Origin: Diphasiastrum complanatum
Taxonomy: Eukaryota; Streptophyta; Lycopodiopsida; Lycopodiales; Lycopodiaceae
Assembly (NCBI GenBank): GCA_029204225.1
Contig: CM055094.1
Coordinates: 63,594,483 to 63,658,482 of the forward strand
Length of the DNA: 64,000 bases
Direction of reading: 5' to 3'
Shown here: positions 1 through 11,380 of the stretch, piece after piece
How positions within the stretch are numbered: the first letter of the stretch is position 1
Layout: every line of letters starts with the position of its first letter
Notes under the pieces: model-generated
The model's database searches: none
What the model saw: the letters and a program-made list of their open reading frames with translations, nothing else
Told to the model about the DNA's origin: nothing
Position numbers and translations under genes: made by a program

Positions 1-72
1 GGATATTGCTCAAGAAGAACCTTCATCACCTGCCGTTGACACGACAGTTCGAGCTTCTGGCTCAGGCGTATG
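1..72 (+). pseudogene. Displaced copia pol scrap (integrase-RT linker)
   Basis: About 70 bases nearly match 2888-2957 inside Copia-1 pol and, more loosely, 35043-35112 in Copia-2. The shared text is the acidic linker between integrase and RT, in both cases ending in GGCTCAGGCGT. It is followed directly by LTR-like sequence instead of RT, so it is a rearranged scrap, not part of the element's normal order. It may belong to a copy lying mostly left of the window. Confidence 0.75.
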
Positions 73-544
73 ATACAATTTTTTGTTCTATGTTCAGATT
101 TGTGTTAATATTGCTATGCTTATTATTCATTATGTCTGATCTTTCTAGTTGCTCTTTCTGGTAATAGACAACTAACATTTAGTCTTGTCTTTCGCGAATG
201 TTTCACGAGTAATTATCTATTGAGCACTGTCTAGCTCTTCGCGAATCATTCGTGACACATAATTTGTCTAGCTATTCACGACAAATTATTCCTCTGACGC
301 TTTGTTTATTAATGTTTGGCTACATAATCAAGAACGACCGTGATTTCCATCACTAACGTTCTATTCATTCTGATAGGCATAGTCATGCTTTCGGAGAGAG
401 TCGCATAGCTCGTTCCGCTGCGCACGAACAATTTCTGTTCAAGTTCGTTTCTCGTTCGTGTTTGTCTTACCCCTCTGAGCTAAATTTTTCGTTTCTAACA
501 TACAACACCTTTCTCAACTCTCGTTACTCTCCCTCTCTCCAACA
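73..544 (+). repeat. 5' LTR (3' portion) of Copia-1
   Basis: The segment aligns with the distal part of the Copia-2 LTR (33290-33776). Shared landmarks are CAGATTTGTGT, the TTCGCGA-rich stretch with 'gactaat' and 'acaaattatt', the TTCGAGTTCG-type repeats and the CCAACA end. It ends in CA immediately before a primer-binding site. The first roughly 700 bases expected from the 1.2-kb LTR of the sister element are absent, replaced by the pol scrap at 1-72. Confidence 0.7.
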
Positions 545-556
545 TGGTATCAGAGC
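545..556 (+). other. Primer-binding site of Copia-1 (tRNA-iMet)
   Basis: TGGTATCAGAGC abuts the LTR end CCAACA. It is the usual complement of the 3' end of initiator tRNA-Met used by plant copia elements to prime minus-strand DNA synthesis. Confidence 0.9.
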
Positions 557-699
557 TATTTTCATAGCTTGATAAGCTTCCACAGTACAAGGCTCTACTA
601 GCCGATAGAGTAATTGTTTTCTTGTTATGTATTTCAGCATCAGATTTTCATACTTAAGTCACTAATAGTTTCTCCTATCACTTAGATTAATTCCTCCAC

Positions 700-3630
700 A
701 TGGATTCCCAAGGAAAAGCCAGTCCTATCATGGACAAGATTGATGGAGCCAATTACCATCTGTGAAAATTTAAGATGAAAATTGTACTAATGGCTAAAGA
801 AGTGTATGACATTGTTACAAGTGCAGAAGGAAAACCTGATGCAGACGACGCATCAATCGCTAGATGGAAGCTGAAGGATGGAAAGACTTCCGCGCTGATC
901 ATCCTCAACATCACGGATACCCAGATCGGCCATGTATCCGAGGCTTAGACATTGAAAGAAGTTTGGGACATCTTGAGCACACTATATGAAGTGCGAGATA
1001 TACCTTCCAAGCTACATCTCAGAAAGAAATTCTACTCCCTCAAGATGACGAATGATGATTCTCTACATAATCACATTAATCAATTCAAGAACCTGCTAAT
1101 ACAAATGGCCGCTGTCGGATCTGTCATTGACTATCAAGACGCAGTGATGCAACTGCTTACAAGCTAGCCAAGCTCTTACGACAGTTGGGTGACTCATCCA
1201 GAATGGACTCTTTCGAGAGTCATTACTATGTTGTTGCAGGACACGCGGAGGAACGAAGCCTCAAGTTTCTCGGTTGATTTTCACGCCTTGTACACCAACA
1301 AGAGCACAACAAAGTAGAAGAAGAAGAAGAAAGGCCCGAATCAATCAAAGCCAGACCAAAAACCAGCTCAGCACAAGGAACAGTCGAATCCGCAGACAAA
1401 GAAGAAGCTATTTTGTAGATACTGCAAACGAAACAACCATGAAATACAAGACTGCCGAATACTTCAAGCAAAGAACAACAACAAGGGGCAGTCGAATCAA
1501 GTGGCTAATGCAGCTGTAGAAGCTCCACAACCTATTCAAGAAGCGGATCATGATGCCTTCATGACCAGCCATCAAGGAGCATCTGACGACAGTTCTTGAT
1601 TCCTGGATTCCGGAGCCACTCAGCATATGACTAGCCTCATTGGTTGTTTCGAGTCCTATACACCTTACAGTACCCAAAAATATGTCCATCTTGGTGACAA
1701 TAGCACACAGGCTATTAAAGGTGAAGGCACTGTAAGATTAAACTTTGCTAATGATCAGTCTAAGCTACTTTCTAAAGTCCTTTATTTACCAAATTTATCT
1801 ATGAATCTGCTCTTTGTAAGCATAATCACAGATCTAGGACACATAGTAGAATTTGAATGTGATCAGTGTAAAGTAGTTGATAGGACATGCAAGATCCTAG
1901 CACTCGAAAAGAGACATGGATATTTGTACAAATTGAGTCATTGCTTTTCTGTCTCTAGTCAGGCTCTCAGTACTTCAATTCTTTCAAATAAAGATTTACT
2001 TTGGCATTATAGACTTGGTCATTTAAATCATGCTGTTGTACAACAAATGTCTAGACAATCTATTGTTCTTGATCTAGACTATCCTCGTGAAAGAGTCGAG
2101 TTACCTGTCTGTCAAGACTGTTTAGTTGGTAAACAGACTAGGAAACCTTTTAAATCAAGCCATCAACACATTGCTAGAGGATTGCTAGATGTTGTGAATT
2201 CAGATATTTGTGGTCCGATGAAAAATCTTTCGCTGAAGGATGCCAAGTATTTTATAACCTTTATTGATGAATTTTCCAAAAGGACCATGGTGTATTTTAT
2301 AAAGAAGAAATCAAAAGCCTTCAACTGCTTCAGAATCTTCAAGGAACGACCAAAGAAGGAGACTGGAAGGACGATTGAGGTCCTCAGGTCAGACAATGGT
2401 GGAGAATATATCTCTATTGAGTTTTAGAAGTACTACCAAAGCCAGGGCATTGAGCAGCAATTCATCACTCCTTAAAGTCCTTAGTCTAATGGCTTAGCCG
2501 AGAGGAAGAACCGTACTCTGGTTGAATCTGCCAAATATATGCTATCGCATGCATCGTTGCCTAAGAGATTCTGGGCTGAAGCTGTCTCCACTGTAGCTTA
2601 CGTCCAGAACAGATATTTGACCAAGGCCCTCTCAGACAAGACACCCCACGAGGTGTGGACAAGCTCTAAGCCATCTTTGAAGAACCTAAGAGTGTTTGGG
2701 TGCATTGCCTACGCGCAGATCCCAAAAGACATGAGGAAGAAATTGGACTTCCAAGGTCTCAAGACCATCCTGATCGGATATACTTCATCTGATAATACTT
2801 ATAAGCTGTATGATCCTGATACCCAGCAAATCTTGTATAGCCGGGATACAGTCTTCATCAAAGATCAGTTCGTCGACCTCAAAGGCAAGGATGTTGCTCA
2901 AGAAGAACCCTCATCACCTGCTGTTGACATGACAGTCCAAGTTTCTGGCTCAGGCGTGTCTATTGTCGACTCACTTTGATACATCGAATCAGACGAAGAT
3001 GTTGCTACTACCCAGCAACAAATCCTAGGAGCGGTTCTTCAGTCGAATCCTCCCAGAAGATCAAGTTGAGTGCGCACACAGCCCACAAGGTATACTCCTG
3101 AGTTTGCCTATCTCTTGATACAAGAACCGACGACAGTCGAAGAGGCACTCAGCCAACCAAACTCTGATCTTTGTAGAGAAGCTATGGACAAAGAGTATTC
3201 CCCTCTGATCAAGAACTAGACGTGGTCATTAGTCAAAGCTCCTATTTGCTGCAATATTATTGATTGTAAATGGATCTTTAAGATCAAATACAATGCCAAC
3301 GGAGCAATTGACCGAAGGAAGGCAAGACTGGTAGCACGAGGATTCACCCAGATTCCGAATGTCGACTACAATGAGACTTTTAGTCCAGTCGTCCCTGTCT
3401 TATGCTGCAGCTGCTGACCTCGAAGTGCATCAACTCGATGTACAAACAGCCTATCTGAATGGAGTGACACAGGAAGATATCTGCATGATCCAGCCTGAAG
3501 GATACGTTCTAGAAGGTATGAAAAATCATGTTTGTAAACTCCACAAAGCACTATATGGCTTGAAATCGTCTACCAGAGCTTGGTTTCAGGATCAACACAT
3601 TCCTCATTGAACAAGGATTCAAATTACAGC
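700..3630 (+). pseudogene. Copia-1 gag-pol, decayed and 3'-truncated
   Basis: Starts with an ATG (MDSQGKAS) 144 bases after the primer-binding site. In order I see a UBN2-type Gag helical region; a CCHC knuckle (CRYCKRNNHEIQDC) near 1405-1450; the aspartic protease core FLDSGATQHMT near 1600-1630; integrase with the zinc-binding HYRLGHLNH...CQDC, a DDE core (SDICGP, RSDNGGEY) and a degraded NGLAERKNR; and the start of RT ([18 protein letters not shown]). Several stops (748, 946, 1166, 1598, 2425, 2476, 3067), and a small deletion near 3395 break it. It stops inside RT near 3630, where sequence from a minus-strand element begins. RNase H and the 3' LTR are missing. The closest relative in the window is Copia-2. 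Confidence 0.92.
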
Positions 3631-3636
3631 CAGTTG

Positions 3637-3941
3637 GTTTAGCAATTGTTTGAACTCATTCAGATGGTCGTTGACTGATGTGCCTTCACTCATTCTGAGT
3701 GTCGGTACCTTCTTCCTCAAGAAGAGACGAGTTGAGACATCTGAGGTCTCGTAGATGCTAGTGAGTATATCCCATGCTTCTTTGGAAATATTGCAGTTGG
3801 ATACATGAGAAATTTGAGTGTTCTTTAGGTTTAGAGATACAATGGCAAGAGCTTTGCCATCTTTAGCTTCCCAAGCTGGGAGTTGTTCGGGCTCTATCGG
3901 TTTGGCTATGGAACCATTGATGTATATCCATAACTCCTTTT
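3637..3941 (-). pseudogene. Copia-D gag, C-terminal piece (split by Copia-N)
   Basis: Reading the minus strand from 3941 gives a UBN2-like Gag segment with KELWIYINGS, EAKDGKALAIVSLNL, EAWDILTSIYETSD and LNEFKQLLNQL. It is the direct continuation of the Gag N-terminus at 10373-10471, interrupted by the 6.4-kb Copia-N insertion. The ends are flanked by the target duplication CTTTT. The Gag stops near 3637 against truncated Copia-1 RT, so the rest of Copia-D is lost. Confidence 0.85.
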
Positions 3942-4596
3942 TGTGAGAAATACAGATCCTAAGTGGATCTAAACTCCAAGATCATTGGCTTGAATGCTTG
4001 CACTCCAAACTACATAAGCTAGGAATTGGCAACACATTCTATGCTACCTAGAATGCAAAGAACTTGATCAAAAAGCATTTATCACAAATGGAAACTTACA
4101 TAAACATCAAGTGCGGCCCAAAATAGCATTATACAGTCCATAATACATCAGCCTACCACTTTTGGAAAGCACCTAAGATCATACACAATAGCTTGAAGAC
4201 AATACACACAACAATGCTCTCAATGGAGGAAGAAACAATGACAATGATCTATTGATCTCAATGAAGCATACAAAAGGTTTCTCCAACCTGTTCTCCACGA
4301 CTTCCCTACTATTTATGGATGAGGAAGATGACTCTCTCTCCTCTCTCTAGAAGGTACTTGACCCTAGATATTCCCTATATAGGAAAAATAGCTAAAAATG
4401 GCTTATATGACCAAAATACATCAAAATGGTCTCATTTTGAAGGGTATGAAGTTTGACACTTCATCATACTGAAAAAATACAGTAAATAAAAACATTGTGG
4501 CCTGGTTCACACGTGCAAAACTCCAGAACCAAAACTATTTACAATTTTAGCCAATTTAGGCCTCAAACTAGCTAGGAAATGTTGACAATTTTCACA
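3942..4596 (-). repeat. 3' LTR of Copia-N
   Basis: A 655-bp direct copy of 9718-10372. On the element strand it begins TGTGAAAATTG and ends TTTCTCACA. The gag-pol stop codon TGA (4592-4594) lies inside this LTR, just past its TGTGA start. A TATATAGG-like AT-rich stretch near 4375 is a possible promoter core. Confidence 0.95.
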
Positions 4597-7500
4597 CTCC
4601 CTCTTCAACATTGGATGCTAGTTTCAACATAGTCTTTGAGCACATTCCAAGATTAGATCTATGCATTAAATATAGGTCCTTTCCCAATGGTTTGGTGAAG
4701 ATATCAGCCACACACTCCTTTGAAGAGACATGTTGAAGCTCCACCTCTTTGGCAATGACTTGATCTCTCACAAAATGGTGAGCAATCTCAATGTGCTTGC
4801 TCCTTGCATGAAAAACAGGATTGCTTGCCAAGATTTGGGCTGAAAGGTTATCACAAAGTATGATTGGAGTCTTCTCTGGTTACAGCAAGTGAAGATCCAA
4901 TAACATCCTCTTGATCCAAAGAATCTCCTTGGTGCATGTTGTTAATGCCTTGTACTCGGCTTCGGTGGAAGATAGAGAGATAGTTGGTTGCTTCTTTGAT
5001 AGCCATGAGACCACTCCATCTCCAAGATAGATTGCAAAGGCACTTGTTGACTTCCTATCCATTTGATCACCTGCAAAATCTGAATCTGAAAATCCACAAA
5101 GGTTAGGTGTAGTACCTCCATACAAGATGCCAAAATCTCTAGATCCCGAGATGTATCTAAGTACTCTCTTTCCTAGCTTCCAATGAGCCTCACTAGGATC
5201 TTGCATAAATTGACTTAGTTTACCAACCACAAAGCTTAGATCAGGTCTTGTGATGGTTAACCATATAAGAGATCCTATTAGCTTTCTATAGAGAGTAATG
5301 TCCTTGAAGGATCTTTCATTACTTCTTGTAGTTAGCTTTACATTTGATTCCATAGGAGTAGAAACAACTTTACAATCTTCCATATGAAACCTTTTTAGAA
5401 TAGAGTTAACATACTTTTCTTGACATATGAATGTAGATTTAGAAGTTCTAATAATCTCTATTCCTAAGATATAATGAAGTTTACCAAGATCTTGAATTTC
5501 AAACTCTCTTTTGAGTGCCATCTTGATTTCATCTATATCTAGATTGTTACCACCACTTAAGATAATGTCATCAACATAGATCAAAAGTAAAGTGATATCA
5601 TTTTCATTCAATCTAAAGTAGAGAGAATGATCATACTCACTCATAACAAAGTTTTGAGAAAGTAAGAAAGAATTGAGCTTAGCATACCAACTCCTTGGTG
5701 CTTGCTTTAGCCCATACAAACTCTTTTGGAGATAGCACACATGATTAGGCTCATCATGTGAAACATAGCCCTCGGGTTGCTCCATGTAAATATCTTCTTC
5801 AAGATCACCATTCAAGAAGGCATTAGTAACATCCATTTGCCACATATCCCAATCATAAAGAGTTGCAAGAGAGATTAGGATTCGAATAGTTACCATCTGT
5901 GCCACGGGTGCAAAGGTCTCATCATAGTCAATACCATATTCTTGAGCATACCCCTTTGCCACCAACCTTGCCTTGTACTTGTTGATTGATCCATCTTGAT
6001 TTGTCTTGATCTTGAAGATCCACTTACAACCAATTGCCTTCTTGTCCTTTGGAAGCTTTACCAACCTCCATGTGTTGCTTTTGATGAGTGCTTGATGCTC
6101 ATGATCCATGGCTTGGATCCATTCCTTCTTTTGAATTGCTTCACCTACACAAGTTGGTTCATCAAAAGAGGTAAGAAAAGCAAAGTTAGAGTTGTCCACC
6201 ACTTGCTTTCCTTTTTCATCATAGGTTAGCCTTGATGGCTTAGCCCTTTGCCTTTGAGTCTTCCTTGAAGTTTGCTTTGGAGTGGCATCTCCATCTTCAT
6301 CCAAGACATCTTGCACATCATGATGATTAGTAGGCACATCAACATCAACATCAACAACATTGGAAACATTCTCTTCATGAAAGATGACATCCCTACTTAT
6401 GACAACTTTCTTTGTAGAAGGAATGTACACTTTGTAAGCCTTGCTTACTTCACTATAGCCAACAAACACACCCTTCTTTGATGAAGGATCTTCTTTAGTT
6501 CTATCATCAAGTGTGATATTGACAAAACATGTACATCCAAAGATCCTACAATGCTTGACACTCGGCCTTCTACCATAAAGAACCTCATGAGGAGTTTTAC
6601 CATCCAAGGAAGCACTTGTCCATCTATTACATAGATAGTTAGCACATGCTAAAGCTTCCCCCCAAAAAGACTTAGCAAGATTAGCATGTAGTCTCATTGC
6701 CTTGGCACATTCACAAAGGGTTCTATTCTTCCTCTCGGCCACTCCATTCTGTTGTGGAGTCCTAGGACTAGACATCTCCCTCTTAATCCCATGTGCTATA
6801 CAAAAGTCTTTGAACCTATTTGAGGTGTATTCCCCTCCATTATCAGATCTTAAGCATTTGATCTTTGTATTGAATTGGTTTTCCATTTCATTCTTGAACT
6901 TGACAAATGCAGCAAACACTTCATCCTTACTTTTAAGAAGATAGATCCAAGTATACCTACTAAAGTCATCAATGAAAGTTGCATACATCTTTGCCCCACC
7001 ATTGCTAGTTGTACTAGAAGAATGAATATCAGAATGCACAAGTTGAAAAGCTTCTTTAGATCTAGAAGTAGATCTAGAATAAGCAAGTCTATGAGATTTG
7101 GACAAGGCACAATGTTCACAAACACTATTGTTTGCAACAAGACTTTTAGGGAGACCAAGAACAAGCTCTTTCTTTGCCATTACCTCCAAAGATTTGAAGT
7201 TGGGATGGCCCAACCTCTTGTGCCAAACTTCTTGGTTTGTCAATTGCTCCCTAGCCATACATCCTTCATGATTAGAGATCACACATGCATCAAGCTTGAA
7301 AAGTTTACCATGCCTCCTACCTTGAGCAATCAAGGATCCACATTTACTTATCAAACATGCATCTCCAATGAACTCCACATCAAGTCCTTTGTCAATCATT
7401 TGACTTACACTAAGCAAATTCTTAGTGATTGAAGGAATGTACAAAACATTTTCAAGATTTGCTTTCCTATTTGTTGAAAGGGAAATAGGAATAGTGCCTA

Positions 7501-8545
7501 TGCCTTTGATGTCACATTGACCATCATTTGCAGTGTAGATGATGTTACCTTCTCCCTCATAAGACAATAAGGATGTAAAGTATTCCTTATGTCTTGTCAT
7601 GTGAGATGAGGCTCCACTATCAATCCACCAAGGATCATTATCATCTATGTTGGCTAACAAACTTGAAGTCATAACAAGTGATTCACATGTGTTATGTTCT
7701 TCCTCATCTATTGTAAGATTTCCTTGCCTCTCTCCTTGCTCTCTTTTCTTCTTATAACATTCATTTGCAAAATGACCTTTTATCCCACAATAAAAGCACT
7801 TGAACTTTGACTTATTGTTCTTAGTAGAAGAGGAAGAGGAAGAGTGATCATCATGATCAAAGTTACCACCTTTGGACCATTTCCCTTTGCCTTTACCTTT
7901 GCCCTTGAATTTGCCTTTTGTGAAGAAAGCCTCTTCACCTCCACCTTGCAAGGATGCACCATCAAGCTTTGATTGCAACCTATGTTCTTCAGCCAATAAG
8001 ATTTCTTGCAAGTCAACCACACTTGGCAAGACTCTTTGAATGGCAAAACTTTGCACAAGGTTAGCATGTTCATTTAGCAAACCATTCAACATAACTTGGA
8101 CTATTTCACCATCTTTTATGTTCTCATCAATGCATGCTAAATCATCACTTAGGGACTTAACTCTCAAGATAAATGCATGAGCACTTTCACCCTCTCTTTG
8201 CCTACTAGAAAATATTTGTCTCCTTAGGGTCAATACCCTAGATGTGGACTTTGATTCAAAGAGCTTCTTTAAGGCATTCCATGCCTCACTTGCACTTTGA
8301 CACTTTCCAACTTCCTTGAGAAGTTCATTTGTAACATTCATTTTAATGATATGAAGAGCCCTTTTGGCCTTCTTATCAAACCTTTGTTGCTCTTGAAGTG
8401 TGAGAGGTCTCTCTTCAATTTCTGCAACTATGTCCATGAGTTCATTCAACTCAAGTAAGGACTCCATCCTCACTTTCCAAGTAGAGTAGTTTGATGAACT
8501 CAACCTTTCACTAGACTCTAGCATGATCCCACCATTGGAAGCCAT
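4592..8545 (-). CDS. Copia-N Gag-Pol polyprotein (one in-frame stop)
   Basis: Encodes one gag-pol reading frame, about 1,317 codons, starting MASNGGIMLE at 8545. Domains by residue: UBN2 Gag about 15-190; a GK-rich basic stretch 210-225; CCHC knuckle 250-263 (CFYCGIKGHFANEC); aspartic protease WWIDSGASSHMT, Asp 309; integrase zinc site 442-479 (HKRLGHP...CEHC); DDE residues Asp 506, Asp 568 and Glu 604; RT with YVDD 990-993; RNase H with SSTEAEY 1192-1198. A TAA at 4880-4882 interrupts the frame inside RNase H after LDLHLL. The same frame then reads on through SKHIEIAHHF and TKPLGKD to a TGA inside the 3' LTR. No other lesion is visible. Known copia elements of this layout use a single polyprotein, so this copy probably cannot supply full RNase H itself. 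Confidence 0.95.
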
Positions 8546-9705
8546 GATTCTAATGTTTCTTCAACTTTTAGGTTCTGTCCTAAAGCACTTAGCACTCACT
8601 TTTCTCTCAACAAATGATAGATAAAGAGATCTATGAAGATTTAGGACCCTAAAACACTTCTATCTTGAACCTAGATGGTTTCCAAGCATAGAAAGGAAGA
8701 TTGAAACACATGCAACACTTTGCACACACTAAGAATGGATTACAAAATCAAACCAACCTGAACACACTCTTGCTTAAGCTCTCAAACTTTCCAGCAAGTG
8801 ACCAAATCAAGTTATGGTGTGAAGAGTTACTTGCATTCTTAGAAAATACCCAAAACTAGGATGCCAAGATTACCTAGTAATGAACAAACTTGATCAACAT
8901 ATGATCAACACACTAAGATATTGATTCAACCTGTAAAACCACATGTAAACCACACTTCTAAAAGTTTATAAACTCCAGCAAGTGATAAATACAAGATTTA
9001 GAGGTGAATGAATGAGCACACTTAGTGAATCACAAGACTAGCTTCACTATCTTGTCAAATCTTGGTGTTTAGATGTAGATCTAAAATCACTTCACATGAG
9101 AATGTTCCTCAACCTGTTAAGAACCTGAAAACACACTTGCATAATGGTTAACACCTTCCAGCAAATGCTCCAATCAAATTACATAAGGAGAGTTACTTAC
9201 ATGCTCAACAAAGTACACCAAATTTTATGCCAAAATTGATGACAATCTTTACAATATGCTCTTCACAATGGAGCTTACAATATGTTCACCCAAAAAAGGG
9301 GATCTTTCATCCAAATGGGAGCTTTGCTCAGCCTTTAGGAGAATTACAACTCACTCAAAAGAGCATTTGTCATCCACTTAAGGAGAAGTTTCATCCACTT
9401 AAGGAGAGTGTTCATCCAAGAATGGAGATTGTCAACAATAGGATTGAAAAGAACATTGTTAGTATTGAATATGCACAAGCCTCACAATCACAAATGATTA
9501 GGTGTTATGATCTGATCCAAAATAGTTTCTTTTCAGTCTCTGATCTTCAATAGACCTGAAATATGCTTTTGATCCACAAGTTCAACTCACAAAACAAAGG
9601 TTAGTAAGATTTGATCAACAAAGCAATGCAAAATCATGCTAGAACTTGATCAAACATCCAAATATCACCAAAAATGGAATACTTACTGTAAATAGAAGCC
9701 AACCA
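8546..9705 (-). other. Copia-N untranslated leader with internal repeats
   Basis: About 1.16 kb between primer-binding site and Gag start with no long minus-strand ORF. Three degenerate copies of a block recur near 8745-8880, 8930-9010 and 9110-9240, sharing 'caacctg', 'ccagcaa(g/a)tg' and 'gagttactt(g/a)cat'. A shorter repeat 'catccacttaaggag' occurs near 9370-9405. Long leaders hold packaging and translation signals in retroelements; no specific signal can be assigned here. Confidence 0.7.
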
Positions 9706-9717
9706 GCTCTAATACCA
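9706..9717 (-). other. Primer-binding site of Copia-N
   Basis: The minus strand reads TGGTATTAGAGC directly after the 5' LTR end. It matches the tRNA-iMet site used by the other elements here except for one C-to-T change. Confidence 0.9.
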
Positions 9718-10372
9718 TGTGAAAAATACAGATCCTAAGTGGATCTAAACTCCAAGATCATTGGCTTGAATGCTTGCACTCCAAACTACATAAGCTAGGA
9801 ATTGGCAACACATTCTATGCTACCTAGAATGCAAAGAACTTGATCAAAAAGCATTTATCACAAATGGAAACTTCCATAAACATCAAGTGCGGCCCAAAAT
9901 AGCATTATACAGTCCATAATACATCAGCCTACCACTTTTGGAAAGCACCTAAGATCATACACAATAGCTTGAAGACAATACACACAACAATGCTCTCAAT
10001 GGAGGAAGAAACAATGACAATGATCTATTGATCTCAATGAAGCATACAAAAGGTTTCTCCAACCTGTTCTCCACGACTTCCCTACTATTTATGGACGAGG
10101 AAGATGACTCTCTCTCCTCTCTCTAGAAGGTACTTGACCCTAGATATTCCCTATATAGGAAAAATAGCTAAAAATGGCTTATATGACCAAAATACATCAA
10201 AATGGTCTCATTTTGAAGGGTATGAAGTTTGACACTTCATCATACTGAAAAAATATAGTAAATAAAAACATTGTGGCCTGGTTCACACGTGCAAAACTCC
10301 AAAACCAAAACTATTTACAATTTTAGCCAATTTAGGCCTCAAACTAGCTAGGAAATGTTGACAATTTTCACA
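9718..10372 (-). repeat. 5' LTR of Copia-N
   Basis: A 655-bp terminal repeat, the same length as 3942-4596, with TG...CA ends. Differences seen by eye lie near 9722, 9874, 10098, 10256 and 10302. Confidence 0.95.
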
Positions 10373-10471
10373 CTTTTCGATCAGGATCATCCTCATTTTG
10401 AACTTCCACATGTGGAAGTCATCTCCGTCGAATTTGTTGATCAAGCGAATCTTTGAGGTTGAACCTTCCAT
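10373..10471 (-). pseudogene. Copia-D gag, N-terminal piece
   Basis: The ATG at 10469-10471 starts MEGSTSKIRLINKFDGDDF, followed by HMWKFKMRMILIEK, the conserved N-terminal Gag motif of copia elements (compare NYHLWKCKMKTILMAKE in Copia-2). It is cut after LIEK by Copia-N and resumes at 3941 with KELW. Confidence 0.88.
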
Positions 10472-10582
10472 TGTAATCGAGTAGCAGAGATAAAACACAA
10501 ACTGAATGAACCAGCTCTATAGAATTAGAACGTATTAAATTCTATTATAAGTCCTAGACTCTAGTAATCTAGTAAACATGTG

Positions 10583-10699
10583 GCTTTGATACCACTCTGT
10601 GGGCTCTGATACCACTTTGTGGGCTCTGATACCACTTTTGTGGGCTCTGATACCCATCTGTGGGATCGGATGGAATGTGAATTATCAGCTCTGATACCA
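10583..10699 (-). repeat. Tandem array of primer-binding-site motifs (Copia-D)
   Basis: Five copies of the complement of the tRNA-iMet primer site lie at 10583-10594 (TGGTATCAAAGC on the minus strand), 10603-10614, 10623-10634, 10644-10655 (GGGTATCAGAGC) and 10688-10699. The first four are spaced 20, 20 and 21 bp apart as a direct tandem repeat of about TGGTATCAGAGCCCACAAAG. The last abuts the presumed 5' LTR end. Normally one site is present. Confidence 0.9.
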
Positions 10700-11380
10700 C
10701 TTCGGTTGACGTTTGGATTGATGTCAACTGAAGAAACAAAAATTTCTTAATAGCAGGATCGTGGATTACTTAGAGAATGGATTTTATGAGCTGTTGAATC
10801 AGATTATCAGCGTAGGAGTTGTAGACTTCCATGAAAGAGAGATTGCGAAGATGATTAGGCATCTGAGACAGCCATGCAATCCTCTAGTACTGATAACCTG
10901 GTATGAAGAGAATGTAAAATCAATTTAGGCATCAAATACAGCCACACAATTCTTTGATAACAATGTTTGTGTAAGAGGACTGAGAGTTATCATTCAACAA
11001 GAATGTAGAAAGAGTGTAGAACAATAGCGAATCTGTATAATAAGTTGTGAACACAACGATCAGATCACAATACAATCACGCTGATAAGTGCGTGATCCTA
11101 CTTACAGGTTCAAAACAATTGTCAACGTTCTGAATATATATATCTCTCTCTATGATCATTAACTTTAAGGAGTCAGCTTCTGTAAGACCTGTTCTGGTCA
11201 TTTGACCTCTGACATATGACTTATGATGACACTTACAATGACTTCTGATCTATTCTACTCCCATCTTCAATCGCTCATTTACATTTATAGCAGCTAGAAG
11301 ATCTTGCATTATTCTAGCTTTACATTTACAAGATTACTTAACAGCTAATTAACTGCCTAATTAGATAGTTGTTATTGGAG
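10700..11380 (-). repeat. Probable 5' LTR of Copia-D
   Basis: Lies on the LTR side of the outermost primer-binding motif. It has no coding potential and contains AT-rich promoter-like text ('tatatatatctctctc' near 11139). No second copy exists in the window, so the outer boundary is a guess. Confidence 0.45.

Larger units (their letters stand above)
3942..10372 (-). mobile_element. Copia-N, near-intact Ty1/copia retrotransposon
   Basis: A complete 6,431-bp minus-strand element: 5' LTR 9718-10372, primer-binding site 9706-9717, leader 8546-9705, gag-pol 8545-4592, polypurine tract about 4597-4608 (GAAGAGGGAG on the minus strand) and 3' LTR 3942-4596. Both LTRs are 655 bp, start TGTGA and end TCACA, and differ at about five positions by eye. 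The flanks 3937-3941 and 10373-10377 are both CTTTT, a perfect 5-bp target-site duplication. It sits inside the gag of Copia-D. High LTR identity and one coding lesion indicate a recent insertion. Confidence 0.96.

Noticed and set aside
6875-7432. 185-codon plus-strand ORF opposite Copia-N integrase
   Set aside because: Antisense shadow of the intact gag-pol frame; no motif of its own.
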